A stretch of DNA of 16,210 nucleotides from Lentisphaeria bacterium UBA7640 (GCA_002483765.1 DLIO01000137.1:1-16210); one strand, 5' to 3'. Counted from the stretch's first letter, positions 7,972 to 15,625 are shown. Made by a program: numbers and translations. Notes: a model not told the origin generated them from the letters alone.

Positions 7972-8526
7972 ATGAAATTATTAGTAATGTTAGTTGTTGG
8001 GTTATTTTTAACTTTTACGGGAGCGATTGCACAAACCGCACCGAAAGCCGCGGTAACCCCAGCGCCGGTTATTACCAAAGACTCGCCAACGGATAGGCCG
8101 ATCGATCGAAATGCAGTTGATGCTTTTATCAAAAAAATCCAAGACTGCCTCGGAAAAGATTTGAAAAACTATCAGGAATCTTCTTATAGGCAATACGCTT
8201 TCCGCGCAATCGAGCTGAAGGAATGGTTGAATTATCAGTTTTTGGAAGCCGATTCTGGCATTGATGCCGAGTGGTTCAAGCAACTTCACGAGTTCGTTAA
8301 TTTCTTTTCTCAGACCAAGCGTGAACACGACCTCAGCTCCATGCCGGAGGATTCAAAATTCAGAACCGATAATAAAGATAAATTTGAAATCGGAGTTAAG
8401 CGTTTTAATGTTTTAATTAAAAATCCGACCAGAGCAAATCAACAGCGCGTCAATTACCAGAAACGTGAAAAAGAAAAGTATCTGAAAGAAAAAAACACAG
8501 CAGCCAAGAATAAAGCAAAAAGATAG
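7972..8526 (+). CDS. Small secreted cassette protein 'E', copy 1; family not recognised
   Basis: I do not recognise this family. It has a clear Sec signal peptide (MKLLVMLVVGLFLTFTGAIA) with a likely cut before Gln21, then a Pro/Ala linker, so it should be exported. Blocks shared with the cassette 2 copy are TKDSP, SYxxY (71-75), W85 with NYQFLE (87-92), IDxxWF ending at residue 102, FFxxTKR (111-117), KFEIGVxxF, QRVxY and REKxKYL. The region looks mostly helical and the tail is very rich in Lys. The start codon is four bases after the stop of the GspK-like gene, and the GGAG at 7961-7964 inside that gene serves as its ribosome-binding site. Co-translation implies a function tied to the pseudopilin complex, for example a substrate, a tip-bound factor or an assembly protein. 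None of these can be chosen from sequence alone. Confidence 0.8.
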   Translation: MKLLVMLVVGLFLTFTGAIAQTAPKAAVTPAPVITKDSPTDRPIDRNAVDAFIKKIQDCLGKDLKNYQESSYRQYAFRAIELKEWLNYQFLEADSGIDAEWFKQLHEFVNFFSQTKREHDLSSMPEDSKFRTDNKDKFEIGVKRFNVLIKNPTRANQQRVNYQKREKEKYLKEKNTAAKNKAKR

Positions 8527-8530
8527 GGAA

Positions 8531-8555
8531 GAATGCTGAATGCTGAATGCTGAAT
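8531..8555. repeat. GAATGCT heptamer tandem repeat
   Basis: Three perfect GAATGCT units are followed by a partial GAATT, immediately downstream of E copy 1. This is probably a small slippage repeat. Confidence 0.8.
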
Positions 8556-8570
8556 TGGGGAAGGGGATTT

Positions 8571-8601
8571 TAACCACAGATGGACACAGATTAACACAGA
8601 T
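8571..8601 (+). repeat. Forward 'accacag-gacacag-aacacag' repeat
   Basis: Three cacag words with about 10-base spacing follow ttaac. This block belongs to the same repeat class as 1085-1246 and faces the GC palindrome at 8635-8667. Confidence 0.7.
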
Positions 8602-8634
8602 AAAAAAAGGGAAAAATGGTGTAATTTGTGTTTG

Positions 8635-8667
8635 TAATTCTCGCGCGCATTATGCGCGCGCGAATTA
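8635..8667. repeat. (GC)n palindrome, copy 2
   Basis: CGCGCGCAT (8642-8650) and ATGCGCGCG (8652-8660) pair around one T. After one mismatched pair the symmetry continues as TAATTC (8635-8640) and GAATTA (8662-8667), making this the longest of the three copies. About 14 bases upstream of the stem, taatttgtg is shared with copy 1. Confidence 0.85.
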
Positions 8668-8764
8668 GAGAATCATTTCACACGATTATTTTAGTCAGAA
8701 CCTCATAGCAATACAAAGCAGGAACTGGGCTCCGACTTTCCCCAAAAAAAACACTTTCCCAATA

Positions 8765-8887
8765 ATTAGTGTCAATTAGTGTCCATTAGTGGTGACTCCC
8801 TTTTTCCTCCCTTCCGTGCCCTTCCGTGCCTTCCGTGGTTAAACCTCCCTCTTTTTTTTTGTGACTTTCGTGTTTTTCGTGGTTAAG
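8765..8887 (-). repeat. Reverse-oriented interspersed repeats
   Basis: ATTAGTG words occur at 8765, 8775 and 8785 with a 10-base period. Three ccgtg units (about 8811-8838) and gtgactttcgtgtttttcgtgg (about 8861-8882) follow. These are reverse complements of the forward repeats seen in gap 1, so in each gap the two orientations face each other across the palindrome. Confidence 0.7.
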
Positions 8888-8908
8888 CTCCCCTGTTCCT
8901 TTTTCCAA

Positions 8909-8943
8909 CTTAAAACTTTTTTCAATTTTATCGCTACTGGGAA
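8909..8943 (+). promoter_or_regulatory. 35-base conserved block upstream of promoter 2
   Basis: This block is identical to 1542-1576 and sits at the same ten-base distance from the -35 box. It is followed by GGAA-N6-TTCC overlapping its end, a weak candidate operator. Confidence 0.6.
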
Positions 8944-8953
8944 CGACTATTCC

Positions 8954-8982
8954 TTGACATTGATTTATGAATGCGGTATAAT
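8954..8982 (+). promoter_or_regulatory. Consensus sigma70-type promoter of cassette 2
   Basis: TTGACA (8954-8959) and TATAAT (8977-8982) are separated by 17 bases, as in promoter 1. Transcription would start near 8989. The leader then runs through the gspG remnant before the first intact gene at 9117, so the 5' untranslated part is about 130 bases. Confidence 0.85.
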
Positions 8983-9034
8983 AGATGGTGTACGGAAGTT
9001 ATTAAAATAATGTCCACAGCGGGAGATGTTGAAT

Positions 9035-9106
9035 ATGAAATTACTTAAAGTCCTCCAGACAACGTTACAAACGTAAAGTTTAAAACACAGCACCTCAAAT
9101 AATTAG
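9035..9106 (+). pseudogene. Remnant of the GspG-like pseudopilin gene in cassette 2
   Basis: The ATG at 9035 and its upstream sequence (ggagatgttgaat) align with the gspG-like start at 1655. The first codons read MKLLKVLQTTLQT against MQLLKVRPTMHKR in copy 1, then meet TAA at 9074-9076. The following CTCAAATAATTAG (9094-9106) matches the last bases of the intact gene (2338-2350, one mismatch). About 0.62 kb has therefore been lost, including the whole pilin helix and globular domain. The ribosome-binding site and first 13 codons remain and may now act as a translated leader for the GspH-like gene, which starts ten bases after the old stop. Confidence 0.8.
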
Positions 9107-9116
9107 GCGCAAAACT

Positions 9117-9884
9117 ATGAATAGAAATTCGACAATTAAAAAAGCAAGGAAACACTACACGTTAGTGGAAATCCTCGTAGTAATTGCCTTGATGGCTATC
9201 CTGATGGGGATCGGCACTGCTAGTTTTAATGCGGCAACTGGCAAACGAGGTGTGAGAGGTAGCGTTTCCATGGTCAGTTCTCAGATTAACCTCGCTCGGT
9301 CTGTCGCGGTTTCGAAAAATAGCTATGTCGCGTTATTGATGCCTGAACCGTTTAGCGGAAAAACTGCTAATGATAATAATTTCAAGCCTTTTTTTTGTAA
9401 TCAAATGCGTTTGTGCTTCGTTAAGCCACTGCCGCCGCCAGCCGTCGCCGAATTTGAATTTGCCGGGTGGATCGAAGGTTACGACTGGGTTCAACTTCCA
9501 AATAAAACGTGCGCTCATCCGATATATCAGCATGATTATGCCAATTTGAACGCTTCAAGGCCCTCATATAGTGTAGACAAAATCGAAGATATGATATTAG
9601 ATGGTAGTAAGGTTGATAGTACGGGGATTGTTTTTACTCCAAGCGGACGCCTAGCCAGTTACAATGATGTGATGATTCAAGCTTATGCGGCTTTGTCCAA
9701 TGCCAATTCGGCAGGAAAACCCGATATGAGAGATTTGGGTATTAAGTTTACCGACAACATCCAAGGAACCAGTTCTACTACCAAACTGACTGGTACAAAA
9801 TTGCCTTATCGTCGCTGGTGTGTTAGCATCAATAAATTAACAGGAAGAACGGAGGTTACGTATGCGCAACCAAAAGAAAAATAA
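9117..9884 (+). CDS. GspH/FimT-like minor pseudopilin (cassette 'D' type), copy 2
   Basis: Leader KKARKH is followed by YTLVEILVVIALMAILMGIG with Glu18 at mature position 5 and His before the cut. GVRGSVSMVSSQINLARSVAV is the GspH/FimT-type second helix and is nearly identical to copy 1. FTPSGRL and RRWCVSINKLTGR are the conserved strand segments near the C-terminus, and RLCFVK, KTCA and RRWC keep the shared cysteines. It is now the first intact gene after promoter 2. Its start has only a weak ribosome-binding site (AGGCGC), so ribosomes may arrive from the remnant reading frame just upstream. It overlaps the next gene by 23 bases, as in cassette 1. Confidence 0.8.
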   Translation: MNRNSTIKKARKHYTLVEILVVIALMAILMGIGTASFNAATGKRGVRGSVSMVSSQINLARSVAVSKNSYVALLMPEPFSGKTANDNNFKPFFCNQMRLCFVKPLPPPAVAEFEFAGWIEGYDWVQLPNKTCAHPIYQHDYANLNASRPSYSVDKIEDMILDGSKVDSTGIVFTPSGRLASYNDVMIQAYAALSNANSAGKPDMRDLGIKFTDNIQGTSSTTKLTGTKLPYRRWCVSINKLTGRTEVTYAQPKEK

Positions 9885-10632
9885 ATCCTTCTTCAGCATG
9901 GTTGAAGTTATGTTGGCCATTGGAATCCTAGCCATTGGTTTTTCCGCCGTTCTCGGCCTTTTCCCGGTCTCCATAAAAATGGTGCGAACCAGCCAGACTG
10001 AAACTCTCGTTGCCGATGCAGTTGGTGATTTGCAAAGTTATTACTATAGTTGGGCTAATATTCCATTAGTTGATTCCTCCGGTAATCAGATTGATGGAGA
10101 ATATTGGTATGCGAGACTCTTTTATTTTTTGTACACAATCACACCAACAACTTTTCCAGAACCAGATCCAAAGTATAAATTTTTTATAGATAGTGATATT
10201 GAGGCCGTACGAGACCAAGCAAGATCCGGCTCTACTAATCTGCATGGGCCAACTTTTCTCAAAGAATTAAAAGAAAAAGTAGAAGAAGTAGAAAACTCTG
10301 ATCCAGATGATGGTGAAGTAATTAGTGCTTTAGCCGATGATGAAAATTTTGGGTTGATCAAAAATCTTAATTTATTCCGCCCTAAAATAACTGATGATAA
10401 ACAAACATTTTACCTGATCAATGGAGAGAATGAATTCAGAGGTATTACCTCTACTGCGCAACTTCTGCTATGGATATCTAAGATGGAAAAATTTGGTTCT
10501 CTTGATAAAATTGATTATAAATATGGGGTCGTTTTAAATATTGAAGCGAGTTGGCCTATTAATGTCCCGTACGATGAGCGCGAAAAGCGTTATTATCAGT
10601 TTATAGTTGCCAATCCGAAGCAAATTAATTAA
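9862..10632 (+). CDS. GspI/PilV-like minor pseudopilin (cassette 'B' type), copy 2
   Basis: The helix FSMVEVMLAIGILAIGFSAV has Glu15 at mature position 5, with Phe before the predicted cut, which is very unusual. LGLFPVSIKMVRTSQTE and the C-terminal SWPINVPYDEREKRYYQFI match copy 1. GGAGGT at 9851-9856 is a strong ribosome-binding site five bases before the ATG. Relative to copy 1 there is an insert of about 30 residues around residues 130-160 that is rich in Glu, Asp and Lys (KELKEKVEEVENSDPDDGE) and looks like a charged helix. The next gene starts 21 bases downstream. Confidence 0.78.
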   Translation: MRNQKKNKSFFSMVEVMLAIGILAIGFSAVLGLFPVSIKMVRTSQTETLVADAVGDLQSYYYSWANIPLVDSSGNQIDGEYWYARLFYFLYTITPTTFPEPDPKYKFFIDSDIEAVRDQARSGSTNLHGPTFLKELKEKVEEVENSDPDDGEVISALADDENFGLIKNLNLFRPKITDDKQTFYLINGENEFRGITSTAQLLLWISKMEKFGSLDKIDYKYGVVLNIEASWPINVPYDEREKRYYQFIVANPKQIN

Positions 10633-10653
10633 CTGTCAGTGGAATAAAACTCT

Positions 10654-11880
10654 ATGAAATCAAAATACAGAAAATCACGGCTCAACTACACGTTGTTGGA
10701 AATCCTTGCGGCAATGGGTGTTTTTATGATTATCGCCTTCGTTGTGATGCGTTTTTTCTCCGGCGCACAAAAAATAACTACCAACACCAACAGTTACAAT
10801 GAAATGTATGCCGACGTCCGGGCTTTTTTGGATATTTTCGGCAACGACTTACAAACCATGGTTTATAATAATTCCGTTAGTTCTAAAGGCAATCAGCCGT
10901 TTGTGTTATCTTATTATGATATTAGTTCAAGTGGCGATTCCCCATTCAGTAGTTTTTATGAAAAGAACTTCAAGAATTTTTATGATGAGGATATGGTTCC
11001 TCCGCAATTGAAGAACGAGATGGCATGGAATGAAGTTTCCTATGCTCCACTACTGTGTTTTATCGCCAATCCCAGCAACATGCCGACATCAACTAAAGCC
11101 GATAGTCCGACCTGTGAAGTGCGCTATACTTTTATACCAATTGGAGCCACACCTAACCCGCCAGCCACCTCAACCAAAGAAGCAAAATTTGATTACAGTG
11201 AATTAGGAAGTGCAACTCCAAGTCGCTCATCAGCATCCTTCAAGCACGGCGGTAAAATTATGCGCAGTTTAACTTACGATGATTCTAATAAACCCGTGGT
11301 CCCCGATTATGGAACAAGTCGTTATCCTCTTGATTACGATATTTTTCCAATTGTAGATGAGTCTGGGGTTTCACCCAAAGAAACAGGATCAACTGGAGAC
11401 CCTAAGAGGATCGAGTGGGTATTTGGAGATAAAAGTTCCTGTAAATATGAAGAAGTAATCGGGCATGTTTACCGGATGAACATAACGTGTTACAAGCTGG
11501 AAGTCGTAGCCGGAGTATATTCTTATAAAAAATATAGGTTCATGAAAATGGATGGAAGTAGTTCTAAATTATCTTTTAATAATGATAACGCAAATGGTTA
11601 TATAACTTGGCCTCCCGTTTCTCCGAAAATCTTTTATCCAGGCGGGATAAAAGAGATAGAATTTAAACAACTGGGCCATCCATTGCCGGATATGGTGCGA
11701 GTGGATATTTATATGCTCAGCCCACAAGACTGGAACCGATTGATGAATTATTACGACTGGAAAAATGAAAAATTTACGGATGAAGTTGCCGCTAAAAGGC
11801 TTTTAAAACAGAAAATGCGTAATTTTAGCCGTGTGTTCCACATCAATATAAAAGATTCTGCAAAATATGTCGGGGTATGA
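10654..11880 (+). CDS. GspJ/PilW-like minor pseudopilin (cassette 'C' type), copy 2
   Basis: Leader MKSKYRKSRLN is followed by YTLLEILAAMGVFMIIAFVV with Glu16 at mature position 5 and Asn before the cut. FFSGAQK, YADVRAFLDIFGNDLQTMVYNN, YAPLLCFIAN, CEVRYTFIP, VYRMNITCYKL and LGHPLPDM align with copy 1 in order. The protein is 408 aa, against 399 aa for copy 1 from ATG 3786 or 393 from ATG 3804. GGAA at 10641-10644 precedes the ATG by nine bases. The stop TGA overlaps the next gene's ATG as ATGA, so translation of the GspK-like gene is probably coupled. In cassette 1 the same junction is a 30-base gap. Confidence 0.78.
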   Translation: MKSKYRKSRLNYTLLEILAAMGVFMIIAFVVMRFFSGAQKITTNTNSYNEMYADVRAFLDIFGNDLQTMVYNNSVSSKGNQPFVLSYYDISSSGDSPFSSFYEKNFKNFYDEDMVPPQLKNEMAWNEVSYAPLLCFIANPSNMPTSTKADSPTCEVRYTFIPIGATPNPPATSTKEAKFDYSELGSATPSRSSASFKHGGKIMRSLTYDDSNKPVVPDYGTSRYPLDYDIFPIVDESGVSPKETGSTGDPKRIEWVFGDKSSCKYEEVIGHVYRMNITCYKLEVVAGVYSYKKYRFMKMDGSSSKLSFNNDNANGYITWPPVSPKIFYPGGIKEIEFKQLGHPLPDMVRVDIYMLSPQDWNRLMNYYDWKNEKFTDEVAAKRLLKQKMRNFSRVFHINIKDSAKYVGV

Positions 11881-14800
11881 TTATGAATAGAAAAAAAGAA
11901 CAAGGTATCGCTCTTTTATATGCATTAGGCATACTTGCCTTATTGACCGCTATGGCTCTGGCATTTATTAACTCGTCGATTTTCGATCAGAGAGCTTCTG
12001 CGCAGAGTGCTTCTTCTATTATGGCGGAGCAATTGGCGATTTCAACGATGGAACGTTTGATCTGGGGCATTCAGCAATCTAACGCCAAAGACCCCAATGC
12101 TAAAAGTGGCCTTACTATTGATACGGCTTCGTTTAGTTATATGCCAGACAAACATTATAGTTATGACGGCAATAGTCCAGTGGATCCATATTGGGGTATT
12201 GCCCGGGATGGACTGGTTATTGGATCCATGATAAACGACATTACAGTGAAAAAGGATGTTCTTTATGTAGAAGACCTCAAAAATCACTTCGTTTATAGAG
12301 ACAACAACTATAGAAATAATGTCCGGTGGATTTTGCATCGAATGAGAACTGGTGAAACGAATGAAGTACCCTCTAAGCCAATCAATCGTGTTATAGGAAG
12401 AACAGCATTTATTATTGTGCCTATTAAAGGGCAAATTAATCCTAGCGACCTCGTCAGTGAAAATGTCAATGAATCTACTGGCGCAAGTGATAGAATTGGG
12501 AAAAACATGTACGAGATTGATATCAAAGCTATAGAAACGACTCTAGGCACCGATTCAAAAGACGTTTTTGGGGATGCTACCTTGGTTAAGTTCTTTAACT
12601 ATCCATCTCAAGGAGGAGCACGCCCTAGGAGTGGTTGGGACGATAGTTTCTTTCGGAAATTACCAACAGTTTATAAAAATGATGCAGATGTACGAGATGC
12701 TATTGATGCAGTATTTACTTTTAACACAAAAAATAGTGGCGAATACTATACGATGGATATTAATAATGAGTTGATTGCTAATCCTAATAAGGTGTTTAGT
12801 GATCGAGAGCATATTCATCGCTTTTACTTGCCTCGCTTCAGTAATGCTGGAGAATATTGGGATCGTTTAACACCTACTCCACCCACCAATTATTGGGATG
12901 AAGGAAAATTTGACATCAACAGAGAGATACTTCTAGATACTAATAATGATGGAATTCCTGACATCGGTCTTGCTCCAGATTCAAAAGATTTCCCAGCACA
13001 TCCGGATCTCAGGCTTGACTATCGTTTTGATAATGACAGGCCAGGCACCCCTGTCGTTCTAGGAATTTCTGTCCCCCAAAAAATACATTGGGGATTGGGC
13101 ATTCCATGGTTGGCTGGTTTTGGGCTCGACGCAAGTGGAAACCCTGACGAAAGCTTAAAGGGTACTTTTGATCTAGTAAAGCATCGCCGCCAACAGATCG
13201 CCGCCAATTTGAAAGATTATTGCGACAGCGACGATGTTCCTACTTCTGACGTGGATCCAGTGAACTGGGGGTATCAGTCCACTCCTCCAACCAATGTACC
13301 AACATACACCGGTAACGAAAAAACCCCTTATATCAACGAATTAGAAATAGCTACTGATGCCAAAGTTTCAGTTATAGATAATACTGCCGGGGGAGGGGAT
13401 AAAACCGCTACTGTCGTTTTAGAGATGTTCATAGCAGGAGAAGTCATTAATATTTATAAAAATTTGCCAGACCCCCCTGTTACTACTAAACTGCAAGTTC
13501 TTTGTCGCATTTCAGGTGCTGAAGTAATTGTAAAATGGTTCAACAATACGGCGACAACCCCAGAGCCTATCATTTTTGATGGAATCAATCCACCCATAAC
13601 TATTGATGGCAATCCAAATTCTTACATAATTGATTTGCCAACACCTTGGACAGAGGGAGATACAGGGCATTTCTATGGCGCTATGCTACCAATTAGTTCT
13701 TCATTTAGCTTAGATGCCAAAGCGGTCGAATATGGCACTCCACTTGTTTGGCCGGATAAGGGCGAGGTGACCGTGAAGTATAAAATTACAATTGACAAGG
13801 TAATTTTGGAACAGGATGGAAAAAATGTTGATTATGCTAATATCAATAAAGAAATTGATTTCGTTGAAATATTGACCTTTGATGATAGCGGTACAACTAA
13901 AAACTTTGTCCACTCTGTTCAGACAGAGGATCCACGCCAAAACTTGAATCCTGGGGATTGGGAGTTAACCACTGGCTCCTCAGCAACAGGATATGCGTCA
14001 CCACCTTCAAATATAGGGAAAATCAACGCTAACAGCAATCCAAATGCTCCAACTGCACCCGCCGGCGAATTTGATATCGAACTTACTACTAATCCTGCGT
14101 ATGCTGGAGATGTGAGCACTGGCCATATCTCCACCGCTTATATTCGTAATGCGCCGATGATATCACCTTGGGAACTCGGATTTATCCACCGTGGCAAGAA
14201 ATGGCAAACTATCAACCTAAAAGCCTATGATCATGATAAGGCATTCAAAACTTTCGAGCCGACAGCTGGCCTTCATTATCTTGTAGGTGGTGGAATATAC
14301 AGTAAAGGCGACGCCAATATCCTCGATCAGATCAAGATGACCCCCGATAAAGAATCTCCTTTAAAAGTAAACTTGAAAGGTGGCAATGCCACTGATCCTT
14401 TCAAAAAAATGGAAATGGTATTGAATGGACTTCTTGATGTTAAAACGATGGGATTAAATGGTACCGAAGATTTTGTCGGTAGAGCAATACTTGAGTCAAA
14501 AAATTCTGGCGCGTTATACAGTGCTTTGCGTAACGAGTTACTGGGAACATCCGGATCACCTACTGCTCTTGGTGCAGTAAATAGTGAGATTAGAGATAAA
14601 TTTGACCCAACTAAAACCACTGGCGAGTATGACACCAGAGCAGCTCTCGCGAATATTACAGATATTGGCAACGCTGGAACCACTGATGCAGCCCAAGAAG
14701 AATGGATCGGTAAAGTCATCAACCTTACGGAGACTCGTAGAGGCCTAGATATTTTCGAAATAGTAATCGTTTCACAGGCTATTCAGGATGTTGGGTCTTC

Positions 14801-15038
14801 CGATGGAAGTAATTTTACAATAAGAAAATTTTACCGCAATCCAATCAATCATAAACTAGAGGGGCCGGTCCCAATTCGAGATTGCAAGTTAGGAGAAGTG
14901 AATTTTGGTCAACCAGGTACCAAAAACAGCCCGATAGTTTTGGCAGACGAGATTCTGGCCCAGAGGAAAATTCGAGTCCGTGGCTATCGAAAACCGAATG
15001 GCAGCGTTCAAATATTATCCATAAAAACAGTGGAGTAA
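11877..15038 (+). CDS. Giant GspK-like tip protein (cassette 'A' type), copy 2
   Basis: This 1053-aa paralogue of the protein at 5016 has its membrane helix at about residues 11-32 after KKEQG, with Gly10 at -1 and Tyr15 at mature position 5. IAANLKDYCDSDDVPTSD lies near 441-458, YTGNEKTPYINE near 477-488, RNAPMISPWEL at 757-767 and GDANILDQIKM later, all aligned with copy 1. DTNNDGIPD (354-362) is a canonical calcium-binding DxNxDGxxD loop; the matching site in copy 1 is degenerate (DTTSNGTPN). Conversely the copy 1 EF-hand-like loop is degenerate here (DINNELIANPNK, from residue 294). ATG 11883 is an alternative start. The final KTVE codons carry the GGAG for the next gene. Confidence 0.78.
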   Translation: MIMNRKKEQGIALLYALGILALLTAMALAFINSSIFDQRASAQSASSIMAEQLAISTMERLIWGIQQSNAKDPNAKSGLTIDTASFSYMPDKHYSYDGNSPVDPYWGIARDGLVIGSMINDITVKKDVLYVEDLKNHFVYRDNNYRNNVRWILHRMRTGETNEVPSKPINRVIGRTAFIIVPIKGQINPSDLVSENVNESTGASDRIGKNMYEIDIKAIETTLGTDSKDVFGDATLVKFFNYPSQGGARPRSGWDDSFFRKLPTVYKNDADVRDAIDAVFTFNTKNSGEYYTMDINNELIANPNKVFSDREHIHRFYLPRFSNAGEYWDRLTPTPPTNYWDEGKFDINREILLDTNNDGIPDIGLAPDSKDFPAHPDLRLDYRFDNDRPGTPVVLGISVPQKIHWGLGIPWLAGFGLDASGNPDESLKGTFDLVKHRRQQIAANLKDYCDSDDVPTSDVDPVNWGYQSTPPTNVPTYTGNEKTPYINELEIATDAKVSVIDNTAGGGDKTATVVLEMFIAGEVINIYKNLPDPPVTTKLQVLCRISGAEVIVKWFNNTATTPEPIIFDGINPPITIDGNPNSYIIDLPTPWTEGDTGHFYGAMLPISSSFSLDAKAVEYGTPLVWPDKGEVTVKYKITIDKVILEQDGKNVDYANINKEIDFVEILTFDDSGTTKNFVHSVQTEDPRQNLNPGDWELTTGSSATGYASPPSNIGKINANSNPNAPTAPAGEFDIELTTNPAYAGDVSTGHISTAYIRNAPMISPWELGFIHRGKKWQTINLKAYDHDKAFKTFEPTAGLHYLVGGGIYSKGDANILDQIKMTPDKESPLKVNLKGGNATDPFKKMEMVLNGLLDVKTMGLNGTEDFVGRAILESKNSGALYSALRNELLGTSGSPTALGAVNSEIRDKFDPTKTTGEYDTRAALANITDIGNAGTTDAAQEEWIGKVINLTETRRGLDIFEIVIVSQAIQDVGSSDGSNFTIRKFYRNPINHKLEGPVPIRDCKLGEVNFGQPGTKNSPIVLADEILAQRKIRVRGYRKPNGSVQILSIKTVE

Positions 15039-15042
15039 AATT

Positions 15043-15612
15043 ATGAGATATTTTCTTTCATTCATAATCATATTAGTGTTTTCTATGGTTAGTCTGTACG
15101 GACAGAAGGCTCCTGCCAAAACTGTCATGACTAAAGATTCTCCTGTCGGTTCTGATATATCAGAAACAGTAGTACAAGCGTTTTGCGATCAAATTGTTAA
15201 GGAGTTGGAAGGAACTCAAAATGATTTCAAAAAGCAATCTTATCAGAATTACACTATTTACAGTCATCAGCTTAATAAATGGATGAATTATCAATTTCTT
15301 GAACTGGATTCAGACATCGATCGAAGTTGGTTCAACAAAATCCAAGAATTCTTTGTCTTTTTCCATAAGACCAAAAGGACGTATGATAGAAGCCTCGAAG
15401 CCGATACCTCGAAAGCGAAAACTCTTAGTAAAAAGGATTTTGAAGTTGGAGTTGCAAGCTTTAAAAAATTCTTAAAACTAAAACCACCCAAAGCAAATCC
15501 GCAACGGGTCGCTTACTTGAACCGCGAAAAGAAAAAATATCTCGAAGAAAAGCGAGCTAAAGAACGCGCCAAAGAACGCGCCAGCGGCAACAAAACGAGC
15601 TTGTACGATTGA
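15043..15612 (+). CDS. Small secreted cassette protein 'E', copy 2; family not recognised
   Basis: The signal peptide (MRYFLSFIIILVFSMVSLYG) has a likely cut before Gln21, the same mature residue as copy 1. The conserved core follows with the same spacing: TKDSP, SYxxY (66-70), W80, NYQFLE (82-87), IDxxWF ending at residue 97, TKR (110-112), KDFEVGVxxF, QRVxY and REKKKYLEEK. The C-terminus contains a 12-base tandem encoding KERAKERA and is strongly basic. As in cassette 1, the ATG is four bases after the TAA of the GspK-like gene. Conservation of an exported non-pilin protein at this position in both cassettes argues that it is a true fifth component. Molecular function is unknown. Confidence 0.8.
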   Translation: MRYFLSFIIILVFSMVSLYGQKAPAKTVMTKDSPVGSDISETVVQAFCDQIVKELEGTQNDFKKQSYQNYTIYSHQLNKWMNYQFLELDSDIDRSWFNKIQEFFVFFHKTKRTYDRSLEADTSKAKTLSKKDFEVGVASFKKFLKLKPPKANPQRVAYLNREKKKYLEEKRAKERAKERASGNKTSLYD

Positions 15613-15625
15613 AGCGAGTTGAGGT

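Larger units (their letters stand above)
8527..9034. other. Gene-free gap 2 packed with degenerate repeats
   Basis: No credible gene lies between the stop of E copy 1 and the start of the gspG remnant. The order is a heptamer tandem, forward repeats, the GC palindrome, reverse repeats in a strongly pyrimidine-rich tract, the conserved 35-base block and promoter 2. This repeats the organisation of gap 1. A nine-T run at 8852-8860 is not preceded by a stable stem that I can see. Confidence 0.7.

Noticed and set aside
8527..9116. Transposon-driven duplication of the cassette
   Set aside because: No transposase, terminal inverted repeats bounding the cassette or target duplication can be seen, and the copies are too diverged for a recent event.
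1655..15612. Complete type II secretion or type IV pilus system
   Set aside because: Only pseudopilin-like and secreted proteins are encoded; no ATPase, platform protein, secretin or peptidase motif is found in any frame.
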